Assembly: GCF_037943105.1 (NCBI RefSeq)
Contig: NZ_CP149803.1
Coordinates: 3,266,001-3,330,000, forward strand
From: Pseudomonas sp. TMP9
GTDB taxonomy: Bacteria > Pseudomonadota > Gammaproteobacteria > Pseudomonadales > Pseudomonadaceae
Length of the DNA: 64,000 nucleotides
Direction: 5' to 3'
Shown: piece after piece, positions 18,794-32,331 of the stretch
Numbering within the stretch: the first letter of the stretch is position 1
Layout of the letters: every line of letters begins with the position of its first letter
Notes under the pieces: model-generated
What the model was told of the DNA's origin: nothing
Database searches by the model: none
The model's input: the letters and a program-made list of their open reading frames with translations, nothing else
Program-made: the position numbers and the translations under genes

Positions 18794-18905
18794 AAAACAC
18801 CTCCCTGAGTCATTAATGCTTGGATTCTAGGCAAAGCGTATGGCGGGCGTAAGGCTTATGCTCTGCCGGTCGCAGGTAAACCGCAGCTTTACGCCAACCA
18901 CCTAC

Positions 18906-19973
18906 TCAGCAGTGATACTGCGCCGACAACTCATGCACCGCCTCGAAAAACGCGCCAGCATTGGCGGGGTTTACTTCCGGAGTGATGCCGTGGCCGAGGT
19001 TGAACACCTGACCGCTGCCATGGCCGTAAGAGGCAAGGATGCGTCCGACTTCAGCGCGGATTGCTGCAGGGTTGGCATAGAGCACACTCGGGTCCATGTT
19101 GCCTTGTAGCGCGACCTTGTCGCCAACACGGGCACGAGCGCTGCCGATATCGCACGTCCAGTCCAAGCCCAAAGCCTCGGCGCCGGTCGCGGCCATAGAC
19201 TCCAGCCAAAGACCGCCACCTTTGGTAAACAAAATTACCGGTACACGGCGGCCATCGTTCTCACGAATCAAGCCGTCGACAATCTTCTGCATATAGGCCA
19301 AAGAGAACTCCTGGTAAGCCGCCGCCGACAGCGAGCCGCCCCAGGAGTCGAAAATCTGCACCGCTTGCGCGCCAGCTTTGATCTGCCCGTTGAGGTAGGC
19401 GGTGACTGACTGCGCCAGTTTATCGAGCAAGGCGTGCATAGCTTGCGGGTTGTCGTAGAGCATGGCCTTGGACTTGCGGAAGTCCTTCGACGAGCCGCCT
19501 TCGACCATGTAGGTGGCCAAGGTCCATGGGCTGCCGGAGAAGCCGATCAGCGGCACACGGCCATTTAGCTCGCGGCGAATAGTACGCACCGCCTCCATCA
19601 CATAACCCAGGTCCTGCTCTGGATCAGGGATCGGCAGGGCCTCGATATCAGCCATGCTGTTAATCACTTTGCTAAAACGCGGGCCTTCGCCGGTTTCGAA
19701 GTACAGCCCTTGGCCCATGGCATCAGGGATGGTCAGAATGTCGGAGAACAGAATCGCCGCATCCAGTTGCGGGTAGCGATCTAACGGCTGCAAGGTGACC
19801 TCGCAGGCGAGCTCAGGATTCTTCATCAATTTGACGAAGTTACCGGCCTTGGCACGAGTGGCGCGGTATTCCGGCAGGTAACGACCGGCCTGGCGCATCA
19901 TCCATACCGGCGTGACATCGACAGGTTGCTTGAGCAGGGCGCGAAGGAAACGGTCGTTCTTCAAGACGGTCAT
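18906..19973 (-). CDS. hemE: Uroporphyrinogen decarboxylase
   Basis: HemE removes four acetate carboxyls from uroporphyrinogen III to give coproporphyrinogen III in haem synthesis. The 355-aa protein begins [19 protein letters not shown] and has the signatures [33 protein letters not shown] (substrate aspartate) and [17 protein letters not shown], with [13 protein letters not shown] near the end. Length is normal. The start at 19973 matches the family N-terminus; an open extension to 20093 runs through the upstream terminator and is rejected. The ribosome binding site is weak. It lies downstream of gltBD but is separated by a terminator, so it likely has its own promoter. Confidence 0.95.
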   Translation of the reverse strand: MTVLKNDRFLRALLKQPVDVTPVWMMRQAGRYLPEYRATRAKAGNFVKLMKNPELACEVTLQPLDRYPQLDAAILFSDILTIPDAMGQGLYFETGEGPRFSKVINSMADIEALPIPDPEQDLGYVMEAVRTIRRELNGRVPLIGFSGSPWTLATYMVEGGSSKDFRKSKAMLYDNPQAMHALLDKLAQSVTAYLNGQIKAGAQAVQIFDSWGGSLSAAAYQEFSLAYMQKIVDGLIRENDGRRVPVILFTKGGGLWLESMAATGAEALGLDWTCDIGSARARVGDKVALQGNMDPSVLYANPAAIRAEVGRILASYGHGSGQVFNLGHGITPEVNPANAGAFFEAVHELSAQYHC

Positions 19974-20082
19974 GGCTGCATCCGACAAAAAGTAGGGGCA
20001 CCTTGCACGATGAACCGACCGCACAATGGGGGGAGTCCACCGCCCATAGGCGAAGAAGTTAGCCATTGTCGCAAAGCGCATA

Positions 20083-20114
20083 ACAAAAGGCACGGCGAGT
20101 GCCGTGCCTTTTGT
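20083..20114 (-). terminator. Terminator after gltD
   Basis: ACAAAAGGCACGGC and GCCGTGCCTTTTGT are perfect 14-bp arms around a GAGT loop. On the minus strand the hairpin ends in a T run, and A/T symmetry makes it potentially bidirectional. It lies about 150 bases after gltD and 110 before hemE. Confidence 0.88.
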
Positions 20115-20266
20115 TTATTGCGACGATTTGCCTCGGGCCAACTATTAGCGCTAAGCGTTAGGAGCGAAGGTCAGTGCGACGCCCGCTCCTGCGGGCCAAC
20201 TGCATTCCCAACATCCATGTGGGTCACAAGGGGCAACGCAGCATGGCGCGCGACGCCCGCAATAGC

Positions 20267-21694
<1,428 letters not shown>

Positions 21695-21719
21695 TCATCA
21701 AACCACTTCAGGCGCATTC

Positions 21720-24700
21720 TTATTGCGGGTCGGCACGGGTGCTGGAGAGTAACGACTTCAGGCTTGCCGCCTTCGGTTTGACCAGCCAGAACTTGCGCAG
21801 GTAGTCGTCCAGATTTTCCAGCAGGTTCGCGCCCCACTCGCTCGATGTTTCCTGGACGTACTCAGCAAGCACGCGCTCCAGGTGAGTGCGATAAGCCTCC
21901 ATCGACTCATTGTTAATCCGCTGAATTTCCACCAGCTCGTGGTTTACGCGATCATAAAAGCTGTTGTCCAGGTCAAGCACGTAGGCGAAACCGCCGGTCA
22001 TACCCGAACCGAAGTTGTAACCGGTTTTGCCTAGCACGCAGACAAAGCCGCCGGTCATGTATTCGCAGCAATGGTCACCGGTGCCTTCAACGACGGTGTG
22101 CGCGCCGGAGTTGCGCACGGCAAACCGCTCACCGGCGGTGCCGGCGGCAAACAACTTGCCGCCTGTGGCGCCGTACAGGCAGGTGTTACCGATGATGGCG
22201 CTGTCCTGGGTCTTGAACGGGCTACCTTTAGGCGGGGTAATCACCAGCTTGCCGCCAGTCATGCCCTTGCCGACGTAATCGTTGGCATCGCCTTCTAGGT
22301 AGAGGTTCAGGCCGCCGGCGTTCCATACACCGAAGCTCTGGCCAGCCGTGCCTTTGAAACGGAAGGTAATGGGTGCCTTGGCCATGCCTTGGTTACCGTG
22401 CACGCGAGCGATTTCGCCGGAAACACGAGCACCAATTGAACGGTCGCAGTTGCAGATATCCAGCGCGAACTCATTGCCGCTGGCCGCATCAATCGCCGGC
22501 TTGGCCATTTCAACCATTTTCTCGGCCAGCAGGCCTTGGTCGAATGGCGGGTTGCGCTCAACCTGGCAAAACTGCGGCTTGTCGGCTGGAATGTGATCGC
22601 TGCCGAGCAGCGGCGTCAGGTCCAGATGGCCTTGCTTGTCGGTCTCACCCGGCAGTATGTCGAGCAGGTCGGTGCGACCAATCAGCTCTTCAAGGCTGCG
22701 CACGCCCAGCTTGGCCAGCCACTCGCGGGTTTCCTCAGCGACGTAGGTGAAGAAGTTCATCACCATTTCGACAGTGCCGATAAAGTGATCCTTGCGCAGC
22801 TTGTCATTCTGCGTAGCGACGCCGGTGGCGCAGTTATTCAGATGGCAGATGCGCAGGTACTTACAGCCCAAGGCGATCATTGGCGCGGTGCCGAAGCCGA
22901 AGCTCTCGGCGCCGAGAATCGCCGCTTTAATCACATCGAGGCCGGTTTTTAAGCCGCCGTCAGTCTGCACCCGCACCTTACCGCGCAGGTCGTTACCGCG
23001 CAGGGTTTGGTGAGTCTCGGCCAGACCAAGCTCCCACGGGGCACCGGCGTATTTGATCGACGTCAGTGGCGAAGCACCGGTGCCACCGTCGTAACCGGAG
23101 ATGGTGATCAGGTCTGCATAGGCCTTGGCCACACCGGCCGCGATGGTGCCAACGCCGGCTTCCGCCACCAGCTTGACCGACACCAGTGCTTGCGGATTGA
23201 CCTGCTTAAGGTCATAGATCAGCTGCGCCAAATCCTCGATGGAGTAGATGTCATGGTGCGGCGGCGGCGAAATCAGGGTCACGCCGGGCACGGCATAACG
23301 CAGCTTGGCGATCAGGCCGTTGACCTTGCCACCCGGCAACTGACCACCCTCACCGGGCTTGGCGCCCTGAGCGACTTTGATCTGCAGCACTTCAGCGTTA
23401 ACCAGATATTCCGGGGTCACACCAAATCGGCCAGTGGCCACCTGTTTGATCTTCGAGCTGCGCACGGTGCCGTAGCGGGCAGGGTCTTCACCCCCTTCAC
23501 CGGAGTTGGAGCGCGCGCCCAAGCGATTCATTGCTTCGGCAATCGCCTCGTGGGCTTCCGGGGACAACGCGCCGAGAGAAATACCGGCAGAGTCGAAGCG
23601 CTTGAGAATCGACTGCAGCGGCTCAATCTGATCCAGAGGCAAAGGCTGATCAGCCAGTTTCAACTGCAACAAGTCACGCAGCATCGATACCGGGCGGGTA
23701 TCAACCAGCGTGGTGTAATCCTTAAATTTCTCGTAGCTGCCTTGCTGCACAGCCGCCTGCAGGGTACTCACTACATCCGGGTTGTAGGCGTGGTACTCAC
23801 CGCCGTAGACGAACTTGAGCAAGCCACCCTGTTGGATTGGCTTGCGAGCGTTCCACGCCTCAACTGCCAGCAACTTCTGCTCCGCTTCAATATCGACGAA
23901 ACGCGCGCCCTTGATGCGGCTGGCCACACCCCGGAAGCACAATTCAGTCACATCATCGGCCAGACCAACGGCTTCAAATAACTGCGCACCCCGATAAGAC
24001 GCGACGGTGGAGATACCCATCTTCGACAGGATCTTCAACAGGCCTTTGGAGATGCCTTTGCGGTAGTACTTGAAGACTTCATACAAGTCGCCCAGCACTT
24101 CGCCGGTGCGAATGAGGTCACCCAGCACTTCGTAGGCCAAGAACGGATAGACCGCCGATGCGCCGAAGCCGAGCAGCACGGCGTAATGGTGCGGATCGCG
24201 AGCGGTGGCAGTCTCGACCAGAATATTACAGTCGCAACGCAGGCCTTTCTCGGTCAAGCGGTGATGGATTGCACCGGTCACCAACGAAGCGTGCGCAGGC
24301 AGTTTGCCCGGTGCGATCTCACGGTCAGACAAGACCAACAACACCTTACCGGCGCGCACCGCTTCTTCAGCCTGGTCGGCCATGTTACGAACGGCCGCTT
24401 CAAGCCCCAGCGATTCGTCATAGTTCATGTCGATAAAATGACGTTCAAAACCTGGGCGATCCAGGCTCATCAATGCGCGCCACTTGGCCGGTGAGATCAC
24501 CGGACTGCTGAGAATCACTCGCGCAGCATGCTCGGGCGATTCTTCGAAGATATTGCGCTCGGCACCGAGGCAAATCTCCAGCGACATGACGATGGCTTCA
24601 CGCAGCGGGTCGATCGGCGGGTTAGTGACCTGGGCGAACTGCTGACGGAAGTAGTCGTAGGGTGAGCGCACGCGCTGGCTAAGCACGGCCATCGGCGTGT

Positions 24701-26168
24701 CATCGCCCATGGAGCCGACGGCTTCCTGGCCCTGCTCGCCCAACGGACGCAACACTTGATCACGCTCCTCGAAGGTGACCTGGTACATCTTCATGTACTG
24801 CTTGAGCTGAGCCTGGTCGTAGAACGCCGAACCGTGGTCGTTATCTTCCATGGTGGCCTGAATACGCGTGGCGCTCTTGCGCATCCATTGCTTGTAGGGA
24901 TGACGCGACTTCAGCCGGTTATCAATGTCATCACTGCCGAGGATCTGCCCGGTTTCGGTGTCGACTGCCAAGATCTGCCCGGGGCCGACGCGGCCCTTAG
25001 CCAGCACATCTTCAGGCTGATAATTCCATACGCCAATTTCTGAGGCGAGGGTGATGTAACCATTCTTAGTGGTTACCCAACGCGCTGGTCGCAGCCCATT
25101 GCGGTCGAGCAGGCAGACGGCGTGACGACCGTCGGTCAACACCACGCCAGCCGGACCATCCCAAGGCTCCATGTGCATGGAGTTGTATTCGTAGAACGCG
25201 CGCAGGTCGGCGTCCATGGTCTCAACGTTCTGCCAGGCTGGCGGAATGAGCATGCGCACGCCACGGAACAGGTCGATGCCACCGGTGACCATCAGCTCGA
25301 GCATGTTATCCATGCTGGATGAGTCGGAGCCCACGCGATTGACCAGCGGGCCGAGCTCATCCAGATCAAAAATCTGATCGTTAGCGAACTTCAGGCGACG
25401 GGCCTGCGCCCAGTTACGGTTACCGGTGATGGTGTTGATTTCACCGTTGTGCGCGAGAAAGCGGAACGGCTGCGCCAGCGGCCACTTCGGCAAAGTATTG
25501 GTGGAAAAGCGCTGGTGGAATACGCAAATGGCAGTCTGCAAGCGCTCGTCACCCAGATCTGGGTAGAACTGCTGCAGATCGGCCGGCATCATCAGGCCTT
25601 TGTAGATGATGGTCTTGTGCGAAAAGCTACAGATGTAGTGGTCGCTGTCTGCCGCGTTAGCCACAGACGAACGGCGACGCGCACTGAACAGCTTGATCGC
25701 GAATTCACGATCAGACAGGCCTTCACCGCCAATGAACACCTGCTCAATTTGCGGCAGGCGCTCAAGGGCTAGGCGCCCGAGCACACTGGTGTCGATGGGG
25801 ACTTTGCGCCAGCCAACCAGGGACAGGCCAGCGGCCAGAATCTCGCGATTCATGTTCTCGCGAGCGGCTTCTGCTTTCACCGGATCTTGGTTGAGGAAGA
25901 CCATTCCCACGGCATACTGCTTGGGCAGCTCAACAGCAAAATGCTGTTGCGCCATGGCCCGCAGAAATGCGTCGGGCTTCTGAATCAGCAGACCACAACC
26001 GTCGCCGGTCTTGCCGTCGGCGTTAATCCCGCCACGGTGGGTCATGCATGTCAGGGCTTCTATCGCGGTCTGCAGCAGGTGATGGCTAGCTTCACCCTGC
26101 ATGTGGGCGATAAGGCCGAAGCCGCAGTTATCCTTGAACTCATCAGGACGGTACAAACCTGCTTTCAT
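21720..26168 (-). CDS. gltB: Glutamate synthase [NADPH] large subunit
   Basis: GltB is the catalytic subunit for ammonium assimilation. The 1482-aa protein starts [20 protein letters not shown]. The short propeptide is normally removed so that C15 becomes the N-terminal nucleophile of the class II glutaminase domain (about 15-420). A central domain and the FMN-binding synthase domain (about 850-1190) follow, with the 3Fe-4S cysteines in [17 protein letters not shown], and a beta-helix C-terminal domain rich in glycine ([19 protein letters not shown]). I chose the ATG at 26168, which has GAGGG just upstream; a GTG at 26180 is in frame but less likely. Promoter and upstream direct repeats are listed separately. 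Confidence 0.96.
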   Translation of the reverse strand: MKAGLYRPDEFKDNCGFGLIAHMQGEASHHLLQTAIEALTCMTHRGGINADGKTGDGCGLLIQKPDAFLRAMAQQHFAVELPKQYAVGMVFLNQDPVKAEAARENMNREILAAGLSLVGWRKVPIDTSVLGRLALERLPQIEQVFIGGEGLSDREFAIKLFSARRRSSVANAADSDHYICSFSHKTIIYKGLMMPADLQQFYPDLGDERLQTAICVFHQRFSTNTLPKWPLAQPFRFLAHNGEINTITGNRNWAQARRLKFANDQIFDLDELGPLVNRVGSDSSSMDNMLELMVTGGIDLFRGVRMLIPPAWQNVETMDADLRAFYEYNSMHMEPWDGPAGVVLTDGRHAVCLLDRNGLRPARWVTTKNGYITLASEIGVWNYQPEDVLAKGRVGPGQILAVDTETGQILGSDDIDNRLKSRHPYKQWMRKSATRIQATMEDNDHGSAFYDQAQLKQYMKMYQVTFEERDQVLRPLGEQGQEAVGSMGDDTPMAVLSQRVRSPYDYFRQQFAQVTNPPIDPLREAIVMSLEICLGAERNIFEESPEHAARVILSSPVISPAKWRALMSLDRPGFERHFIDMNYDESLGLEAAVRNMADQAEEAVRAGKVLLVLSDREIAPGKLPAHASLVTGAIHHRLTEKGLRCDCNILVETATARDPHHYAVLLGFGASAVYPFLAYEVLGDLIRTGEVLGDLYEVFKYYRKGISKGLLKILSKMGISTVASYRGAQLFEAVGLADDVTELCFRGVASRIKGARFVDIEAEQKLLAVEAWNARKPIQQGGLLKFVYGGEYHAYNPDVVSTLQAAVQQGSYEKFKDYTTLVDTRPVSMLRDLLQLKLADQPLPLDQIEPLQSILKRFDSAGISLGALSPEAHEAIAEAMNRLGARSNSGEGGEDPARYGTVRSSKIKQVATGRFGVTPEYLVNAEVLQIKVAQGAKPGEGGQLPGGKVNGLIAKLRYAVPGVTLISPPPHHDIYSIEDLAQLIYDLKQVNPQALVSVKLVAEAGVGTIAAGVAKAYADLITISGYDGGTGASPLTSIKYAGAPWELGLAETHQTLRGNDLRGKVRVQTDGGLKTGLDVIKAAILGAESFGFGTAPMIALGCKYLRICHLNNCATGVATQNDKLRKDHFIGTVEMVMNFFTYVAEETREWLAKLGVRSLEELIGRTDLLDILPGETDKQGHLDLTPLLGSDHIPADKPQFCQVERNPPFDQGLLAEKMVEMAKPAIDAASGNEFALDICNCDRSIGARVSGEIARVHGNQGMAKAPITFRFKGTAGQSFGVWNAGGLNLYLEGDANDYVGKGMTGGKLVITPPKGSPFKTQDSAIIGNTCLYGATGGKLFAAGTAGERFAVRNSGAHTVVEGTGDHCCEYMTGGFVCVLGKTGYNFGSGMTGGFAYVLDLDNSFYDRVNHELVEIQRINNESMEAYRTHLERVLAEYVQETSSEWGANLLENLDDYLRKFWLVKPKAASLKSLLSSTRADPQ

Positions 26169-26274
26169 ATGAACCCTCACCAGACGGCCTTTTTCAAGGC
26201 AATTACTTTCTAATTCAATAACTTACCGATCGCGCAGGGCTATGCCCCGGCTTTGTGCAGGCGAAAGGGCAGAC

Positions 26275-26303
26275 ATTGTACATACCAGCCCAGATCGCCA
26301 CAA
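26275..26303 (-). promoter_or_regulatory. Probable sigma70 promoter of gltBD
   Basis: On the minus strand TTGTGG (-35, 26298-26303) and TACAAT (-10, 26275-26280) are separated by exactly 17 bases. The predicted start lies near 26268, giving a 5' leader of about 100 bases before gltB. Two direct copies of AAAGTGAA (26318-26325 and 26339-26346, read on plus) lie 21 bp apart just upstream, in the usual activator zone. Confidence 0.6.
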
Positions 26304-26394
26304 ACCACAATGACGTAAAAGTGAAAGCTTATGTCGCTAAAGTGAAGGATAAAACTGGAAGGTCGTGAGCCAGACCCACCAGTCATTATCCCTG

Positions 26395-27975
26395 TCAGCG
26401 CGCCCGTGCAATCTCTTGCTGAATCCCCGCGAAATTACGCGGCCACGGCTTATTCGCCTGAACCTTGGCGGGTAACGAACGCAATGCCGCCTGCGCTGCG
26501 TCGCGACTGGTGAAGCTGCCGTAGGTAACCACATACAGCGGCTTACCTTGGTGTTGCTTTTTGAAATAGTGGTAATCCGCACCGTGGGTTTTTACATACG
26601 CCTGGGCCGCAGCCTCCTGGCTTGCCCCCAGTATTTGCAAAGTGAAACGCGAACCCGCCTGGGTCGCATACCAACCACCCGACGCAACCGCTTTAACGGG
26701 CGCAGTAGGCGTTGCAGCTGTCGGCTTGGGGGGCGGCGTAACGGCTGCTGGGACCGGGGCAACCGGCTTGGCCGCTGGGGCAACTTGGGCCAAGGGCTGG
26801 CTTGGTGCAGCCACCACAGGTACAGCCGGCGCTACGGGCACACTCGGCGGCAGCGCTGGAGTCCTTTGCGGCGCTGCATTCGCCGCTGCCGAGGTGCTGG
26901 CAACGTCAGCCTCTTCCGTGCCACTCAACCCTGCCGCTTGAGCCAGCGGCTCACGAATAACAGGCTGCGCTTCGCCCACCAACGGCAGGGGTAACGGTTG
27001 GCTTGCTCCCTCAAATTGAATCGCAGGTGCAACCGCTGGCGCGGCAGACTCACCCACCACGGCAGGCGGCACACCCTCTCCAAGCGGCAACTGTGCAGTC
27101 ACGGGCGCATTAACATCCTCAATCTCCCGCCCCTGCATAAACCAGGCAGCAAGAACCCCCACAGCAACCACGCACAACGCCAGCAAATGCTTGCGCGGCA
27201 AGCTGAAAGACAAGCCGCCGCGACTCACCGCACTGCGCTGCGCCAGCATTGCTTCAACCAGCGACTCACGTGCCACCTTATTGATTACACCCGGCCAACC
27301 TGCCGATTGCTCATAAATATCGGCGACTTGATCATCGCTAAAGACTTCAATCCCTTGCGCGGCGCCCTCAAGACGCTGAACCAGGTATTCACGTGTTTCT
27401 TCCTCGGTATAAGGCTGCAACTCGATGACATGAAAGCACTCATCGCCTGCGGCCAACTGCTCAAGGCGTGGCAATAGTTGTGAATCGGCAAAAAGAAATA
27501 CATGCGGACGGCCTTCCGCATTGCCCACTGCGAGGCTTAGCAAGCTGGTCAGCGCGGCATCACTAAGATCTTCTGCATCATCAACCAGCACATAGACTTC
27601 CTGCCCGGTCAGTACCAGCTGTCCGACCTGACTCAGAATGGCCCCTAACTCAGGCCGCTGCACCTGTAAGCCCTGCGAGACCTGGCGCAAGATGCTGGCG
27701 GGGTCGGAGGCACCTTTTGCCGAGACCACCACACTCTGCACGGCCTGCTTGTTGGTGCTTGCGACTAACGCCTGGCGCAGCAACGTTTTACCACTGCCTT
27801 CCGGGCCGCTGACCACCAACAACAGCTGACTGTACCGGGCTAGGTGGTGCAACTGCCCAAGCACTGGCTTACGCTGCGCTGGAAAGAACTTGAACCCTGG
27901 CACCCGCGAGGCAAAGGGGTCATGAGTGAATTGGTAGTGATCGAGAAACGCCTCGTCAGCATGCAAACTGGTCAT
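26395..27975 (-). CDS. DamX-like AAA ATPase with C-terminal SPOR domain
   Basis: The 526-aa protein joins an N-terminal AAA/ExeA-like ATPase domain (P-loop VSGPEGSGKTLL near residues 55-66), one membrane helix near residue 255-275 (LLALCVVAVGVLAAWFM), a long Ala/Pro/Val-rich periplasmic linker, and a C-terminal SPOR domain (about 450-520) that binds denuded peptidoglycan glycans at division sites. It occupies the place of the DamX-like gene beside aroB in pseudomonads and enterobacteria and probably acts in septation. The start at 27975 (MTSLHADEAFL) has GAG about 8 bases upstream. It follows aroB by 10 bases, so it is in the pil-aro operon. Confidence 0.85.
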   Translation of the reverse strand: MTSLHADEAFLDHYQFTHDPFASRVPGFKFFPAQRKPVLGQLHHLARYSQLLLVVSGPEGSGKTLLRQALVASTNKQAVQSVVVSAKGASDPASILRQVSQGLQVQRPELGAILSQVGQLVLTGQEVYVLVDDAEDLSDAALTSLLSLAVGNAEGRPHVFLFADSQLLPRLEQLAAGDECFHVIELQPYTEEETREYLVQRLEGAAQGIEVFSDDQVADIYEQSAGWPGVINKVARESLVEAMLAQRSAVSRGGLSFSLPRKHLLALCVVAVGVLAAWFMQGREIEDVNAPVTAQLPLGEGVPPAVVGESAAPAVAPAIQFEGASQPLPLPLVGEAQPVIREPLAQAAGLSGTEEADVASTSAAANAAPQRTPALPPSVPVAPAVPVVAAPSQPLAQVAPAAKPVAPVPAAVTPPPKPTAATPTAPVKAVASGGWYATQAGSRFTLQILGASQEAAAQAYVKTHGADYHYFKKQHQGKPLYVVTYGSFTSRDAAQAALRSLPAKVQANKPWPRNFAGIQQEIARAR

Positions 27976-27985
27976 GGGACACTCA

Positions 27986-29089
27986 TTAATTTTTAAGCAA
28001 AGCCAGCTGGGCCGCATAGTCTGCGTTCAGCGTAGCGTTCAAAATTTCTCGGGGGAAATCACCGGTTACAACCGCATCGCCCAAGCTGCGCAACAGAACC
28101 AGACGCAACTTGCCATCAAGCACTTTTTTATCGACCGCCATATGTTCCATAAAATGCTCAGCCGTCATATTTGCGGGAGGCACAACGGGTAAGCCCGCGG
28201 CGATAAATAACCGCACGACTCGCTCGCGCTCAGCCTGAGTAATCCAACCCAAACGTTCGGACATATCCAGCGCCATGACCGTGCCAGCCGCAACCGCCTC
28301 ACCATGCAGCCAGGCACCGTAACCCTGATGTGTCTCGATAGCGTGGCCAAAAGTGTGTCCAAGATTGAGCGTGGCACGCACCCCCGACTCTCTCTCATCG
28401 GCCGCAACAACCCGCGCCTTGGCTGCACAAGAGTGAGCAATTGCAGCGGTCAGGGCTTCTTGGTCAAGTGCACGCAATGTCGGCATATGCGCCTCAAGCC
28501 AAGACAAAAATGGTTCATCACAAATCAAACCGTACTTGATCACCTCGGCCAAACCTGCAGACAGCTCGCGAGCGGGCAATGTTGCCAGCGTCGAGGTGTC
28601 AATCAGCACCGCTTGAGGCTGGTAGAACGCCCCCACCATATTCTTACCCAGCGGATGATTAATACCCGTTTTACCGCCCACCGATGAGTCGACTTGCGAC
28701 AGCAGGGTTGTCGGCACCTGGATAAAGTTCACGCCACGCTGGTAGCAGGATGCTGCAAACCCGGCCATATCACCGATAACACCGCCGCCTAAGGCAATCA
28801 CCGTGGTACCACGATCATGCCGCGCACCAAGTAACCCGTCGAAAACCAGTTGTAGCGTTTCCCACGTTTTGTAACGCTCGCCATCAGGCAAAACCACAGA
28901 CGTGACGACGTGGCCGGCGAGTGACCGCTCAAGCGCGGCTAAATATAAAGGGGCGACTGTCTCATTGGTGACGATAGCGACCTGCCGGCCGCCGATATGC
29001 GCAGCCAGCAAATCAGCACGATGCAACAGCTCAGCACCGATGTAAATCGGGTAACTGCGTTCACCAAGATCGACATGAAGAGTCTGCAT
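27986..29089 (-). CDS. aroB: 3-dehydroquinate synthase
   Basis: AroB converts DAHP to 3-dehydroquinate, the second step of the shikimate route, using NAD and a divalent metal. The 367-aa protein starts [18 protein letters not shown]. It shows the NAD and substrate segments [20 protein letters not shown] (here [20 protein letters not shown]), [19 protein letters not shown], the metal ligands in AEVIKYG and [12 protein letters not shown], and LHGEAVAAG. The start at 29089 has a G-rich Shine-Dalgarno (GGGGGC) 4 bases away, while the open frame reaches 29107. aroK lies 51 bases upstream; the SPOR gene follows directly. Confidence 0.96.
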   Translation of the reverse strand: MQTLHVDLGERSYPIYIGAELLHRADLLAAHIGGRQVAIVTNETVAPLYLAALERSLAGHVVTSVVLPDGERYKTWETLQLVFDGLLGARHDRGTTVIALGGGVIGDMAGFAASCYQRGVNFIQVPTTLLSQVDSSVGGKTGINHPLGKNMVGAFYQPQAVLIDTSTLATLPARELSAGLAEVIKYGLICDEPFLSWLEAHMPTLRALDQEALTAAIAHSCAAKARVVAADERESGVRATLNLGHTFGHAIETHQGYGAWLHGEAVAAGTVMALDMSERLGWITQAERERVVRLFIAAGLPVVPPANMTAEHFMEHMAVDKKVLDGKLRLVLLRSLGDAVVTGDFPREILNATLNADYAAQLALLKN

Positions 29090-29140
29090 AAAGCCCCCAA
29101 GTTGCAAAGGGAGCTAGGATAACGCAGTTCGGCCTGCGCT

Positions 29141-29659
29141 TTAACGGGGAGAAAGCGCTTCTAGACGCTCAAGGATCTCTTGCACAACCAAGCGCGGGGG
29201 GCGCTCATCCGTTTCAATGACCACATCAGCAATTTCACGGTAGAGCGGATCACGAACTGCAAACAACTCGGCCAATACCTTAGCTGGATCTGCCGAGCGC
29301 AACAGAGGACGATTACGATCACGCGAAGTACGGTCTACCTGCTGCTCAACCGAGGCATGCAGATAGACCACCTGGCCGCCTCGACGGAGCGCGAGGCGAT
29401 TTTCGCTGCGCATTACCGCACCGCCACCCGTGGCCAAGACCATACCGTTGACATCACAAAGTTCTTCGATGACAGCCTGCTCACGCTCACGAAAACCCTG
29501 CTCACCTTCAACATCAAAGATCCAAGGAATATCCGCACCCGTACGCTGTTCGATCTCTTTATCAGAGTCTTTGAACGGTAACCGCAACTCTTTAGCCAAC
29601 AAGCGCCCGATGGTGCTTTTACCAGCACCCATCGGGCCAACGAGAATCAAGTTTTGCAC
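29141..29659 (-). CDS. aroK: Shikimate kinase
   Basis: AroK phosphorylates shikimate at the 3-hydroxyl using ATP. The 172-aa protein starts with a Walker A motif in [20 protein letters not shown], and has the shikimate-binding [13 protein letters not shown] and [12 protein letters not shown] segments, then ATGGGAVMR. The length is normal. It starts 4 bases after the pilQ stop, so it is translated from the same transcript as the pilus genes, an arrangement conserved in pseudomonads. Confidence 0.95.
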   Translation of the reverse strand: MQNLILVGPMGAGKSTIGRLLAKELRLPFKDSDKEIEQRTGADIPWIFDVEGEQGFREREQAVIEELCDVNGMVLATGGGAVMRSENRLALRRGGQVVYLHASVEQQVDRTSRDRNRPLLRSADPAKVLAELFAVRDPLYREIADVVIETDERPPRLVVQEILERLEALSPR

Positions 29660-29663
29660 TGAA

Positions 29664-31790
29664 TCAGCGACTCACCGCAACTGCTTGATTATTCATGATG
29701 CGGGGGGTCAAGAAAATTAGCAGCTCTGACTTGTTGTCTTGAACGATATCGCGACGGAACATGCGGCCTAGATAAGGTAGGTCACCGAGGAAAGGAACTT
29801 TTTCAACGCCTTTGGTTTGTGTATTAGAGAAGACCCCACCAAGCACAATGGTTTCACCATCGCTCACCAGAACCTTAGCGTTGACTTCGTTCTTGTTGAT
29901 TGGGGGCACTCCGTTGAGTGCGCGCGCAAAGTCAGGCGCATCCTTAGTAACCTTAACTTCCATGATAATTCGGTTATCTGGAGTGATTTGAGGCGTAACC
30001 TCAAGGGACAAAGCCGCCTCTTTGAATGAGGTCGTACTGGCACCGCTAGAACTAGCCTCTTGGTAGGGAATTTCAGAACCCTTGAGTATTTTGGCTGTCT
30101 CTTTGTCAGACGTAACAACTTTAGGCTGAGAGATAATTTCTCCGTTTCCAGTCTTCTCCATGGCTGACAACTCAAGATCAAGAATTGTGTTGTCTGTAAT
30201 AAAACCAATACCTATTCCAGAGCTTGCACCTTCAACACCCATGTCAACAAAAGACCCTAGAGATGTAGTTGGGTTCTGGGTTCCGGGATTTTGTCCGAAA
30301 CCGGGTGCGCCAGGACGATTCCCACCACTCCCGCCTACTACGAAATTATTATCGCCAACCCCCGCACCGCGCCAGTTAACGCCTAACGCTTTATCATAAT
30401 CAACATTGGCTTCCACTATTCGCGCTTCAATCATCACCTGCCGCACGGCTACGTCAAGCTGCGCAATAATACGACGCAGCTCATCAAGTCGCTCTTGAGT
30501 TTGGTAGGCAATAATACTGTTGGTACGATCATCAACAGTTACCGAGCCTCGCTCGGCTATAGCACCATCGGCACTGGTCACAGACTGGAATAACTGAGCC
30601 ATGTCGGAGGCTTTAGCGTAATTAACTTGTATAAGCTCGCGGCGCAAAGGCGCAAGGTCTGCAACTTGCTTCTTAGACTCAAGCTCTTGACGCTCACGTG
30701 CAGCTATCTCATCAGCTGGCGCAACCAGCAACACATTACCGACTTTCCGCTTATCCAAACCTTTAGTCTTAAGCACAAGATCAAGAGCCTGATCCCATGG
30801 CACGTTTTGCAAGCGCAGCGTGATGTTCCCAGCAACCGTATCGCTGGCAACCAGATTCAGATCAGTAAAGTCTGCAATTAACTGCAAAACAGAGCGAACA
30901 TCAATATCTTGGAAATTGAGAGATAACTTTTCACCGGTGTAGGAGAAGCTATCAGCCTTGCGCTGCTCCGCTTCGTCTTGAGTTAGCGGCTTAACGCTAA
31001 TAGTAAGCTTGTTATCGGTCTGGTAAGCCAAATAATCATAGACGCCGGTAGGCTCGATAAGGATGCTGGCTTTGCTAGCGGTGCCTGTCGCGCTGACAAA
31101 CTGAACAGGCGTAGCAAAATCCTTAACATCCAGCTTTACCCTTAGCGACTCAGGTAATTGCGTGCCTGCAAAATCCAAGCGGATTTTACCGCCTTGATCT
31201 TGTATGTCAGGACTAATCGAGGCATCAGATAGAGTAATTACAATATTACCCTCACCCAACTCGCCACGCTGAAAATCAATGTTACTTATCGCGTTGGCTT
31301 GAGGTACATATTTTTTTGCCGCCACAGCAACTGGAGCAGGTGCCAGCGAGTTACTGGCGACTGCATTACCACCGCCCTCACCCACCACTATAAAAATGCT
31401 ATTGCCTTCCGAGCGCGTGTTGTAAGGCGATAAGCTAGTCAGGTTCACAATAAGACGCGTCCGGTCTTTCGCTTCAACAACAGTGACGCTTCGTGCATTG
31501 CCTACACCTAATTCTCTGGTCTTGGCCCCCAACTTGTTGGTCACGCCCGGTAGGTCAAGGGCTATACGCGCGGGCTGCTCGATTGTATAACCGCGAGGCG
31601 CAAGAACAGGTTCGTCGAATGTGAGCTTCAACTCAACCCGATCTCCCGGTAACGCAGAGACATCAAGCGTTTGCAGGTCTGCAGCCATAAGGGATGGCGA
31701 GACGAGTGCCGCTAAAAGGGAAAGGCCTAAAAAAGAGGGCAATATGTTCATGACCACATTTCGCTGAGCAGATTGGTTATTTTTTTTCAT
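29664..31790 (-). CDS. pilQ: Type IV pilus secretin PilQ
   Basis: PilQ forms the outer-membrane ring through which type IV pili extend. The 708-aa protein has a signal peptide (ending near LMAADLQT), two N-terminal AMIN peptidoglycan-binding domains (about 35-280), a secretin N0/STN domain ([20 protein letters not shown]), an N1/KH-like domain, and the C-terminal secretin beta-barrel with [17 protein letters not shown] and [25 protein letters not shown] lies 5 bases before the ATG. It is the fifth gene of the pilM-Q operon and overlaps nothing, but spacing to pilP is only 16 bases. Confidence 0.96.
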   Translation of the reverse strand: MKKNNQSAQRNVVMNILPSFLGLSLLAALVSPSLMAADLQTLDVSALPGDRVELKLTFDEPVLAPRGYTIEQPARIALDLPGVTNKLGAKTRELGVGNARSVTVVEAKDRTRLIVNLTSLSPYNTRSEGNSIFIVVGEGGGNAVASNSLAPAPVAVAAKKYVPQANAISNIDFQRGELGEGNIVITLSDASISPDIQDQGGKIRLDFAGTQLPESLRVKLDVKDFATPVQFVSATGTASKASILIEPTGVYDYLAYQTDNKLTISVKPLTQDEAEQRKADSFSYTGEKLSLNFQDIDVRSVLQLIADFTDLNLVASDTVAGNITLRLQNVPWDQALDLVLKTKGLDKRKVGNVLLVAPADEIAARERQELESKKQVADLAPLRRELIQVNYAKASDMAQLFQSVTSADGAIAERGSVTVDDRTNSIIAYQTQERLDELRRIIAQLDVAVRQVMIEARIVEANVDYDKALGVNWRGAGVGDNNFVVGGSGGNRPGAPGFGQNPGTQNPTTSLGSFVDMGVEGASSGIGIGFITDNTILDLELSAMEKTGNGEIISQPKVVTSDKETAKILKGSEIPYQEASSSGASTTSFKEAALSLEVTPQITPDNRIIMEVKVTKDAPDFARALNGVPPINKNEVNAKVLVSDGETIVLGGVFSNTQTKGVEKVPFLGDLPYLGRMFRRDIVQDNKSELLIFLTPRIMNNQAVAVSR

Positions 31791-31806
31791 ATTTACTCCG
31801 CTCTAG

Positions 31807-32331
31807 TTAAGAGCGCTCCTTAAGGGACAGACTGCGCGGCCGCTCTAACCAACCACCTTCGCCGTCTGGAACAATTTCCATTACGTCGACTCTTGACTCA
31901 TCAATAGCAAGTATCCGGCCATGATTACGGCCAAGATAGTCGCCAACCCTGACCCGATGCACACCACCGGCACCACTAACCAGAGCAAAAGCGCCAGCAT
32001 CATTGGCCAAGGTGCCAACCATTACAAAGGTTTCAATATTGAAGCCTTCGAGGAATTGTTTCGTGCGCGCTTCGTCAGGCTTCACATCTTTAGAGCCTTT
32101 TTGCCTATCTGCCATCTCCAACTTAACTGGAGGCTGGAACGGGCTTCTCAACGCAGCAGCGCTGTACGCAAAACTTTCGTAGGGCTGGAATTTTGGCAGT
32201 GGTTCAATTTCCCCGTTAGGGCGAGCGCGCACCTCGTCCATAAATGCTTGCAAGTCTGAGAAATCACCACGCCCATCACAACCAGAAATAATCAACACTG
32301 TCAGAAGTAATACAGGCTTTAAAATTTTCAC
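31807..32331 (-). CDS. pilP: Type IV pilus inner-membrane lipoprotein PilP
   Basis: PilP links the inner-membrane PilMNO complex to the PilQ secretin. The 174-aa protein has a lipoprotein signal with the lipobox ISGC (MKILKPVLLLTVLIISGCDG), a flexible proline-containing N-terminal region (PFQPPVKLE) and a C-terminal beta-sandwich domain (FVMVGTLANDAGAFALV, then VRVGDYLGRNHGRI). It overlaps the pilO stop by 4 bases, implying translational coupling. Confidence 0.95.
   Translation of the reverse strand: MKILKPVLLLTVLIISGCDGRGDFSDLQAFMDEVRARPNGEIEPLPKFQPYESFAYSAAALRSPFQPPVKLEMADRQKGSKDVKPDEARTKQFLEGFNIETFVMVGTLANDAGAFALVSGAGGVHRVRVGDYLGRNHGRILAIDESRVDVMEIVPDGEGGWLERPRSLSLKERS

Noticed and set aside
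20181-20196. GCCCGC-TCCT-GCGGGC hairpin between gltD and hemE (an RsmA-type GGA loop on the minus strand)
   Set aside because: It is far from a start codon and looks like a short repeat-derived palindrome; no ribosome binding site overlaps it.
23007-23981. Long plus-strand open frame of 324 codons inside gltB
   Set aside because: It lies wholly antisense to the conserved gltB, shows no recognisable domain and has the composition expected of a shadow frame in GC-rich DNA.
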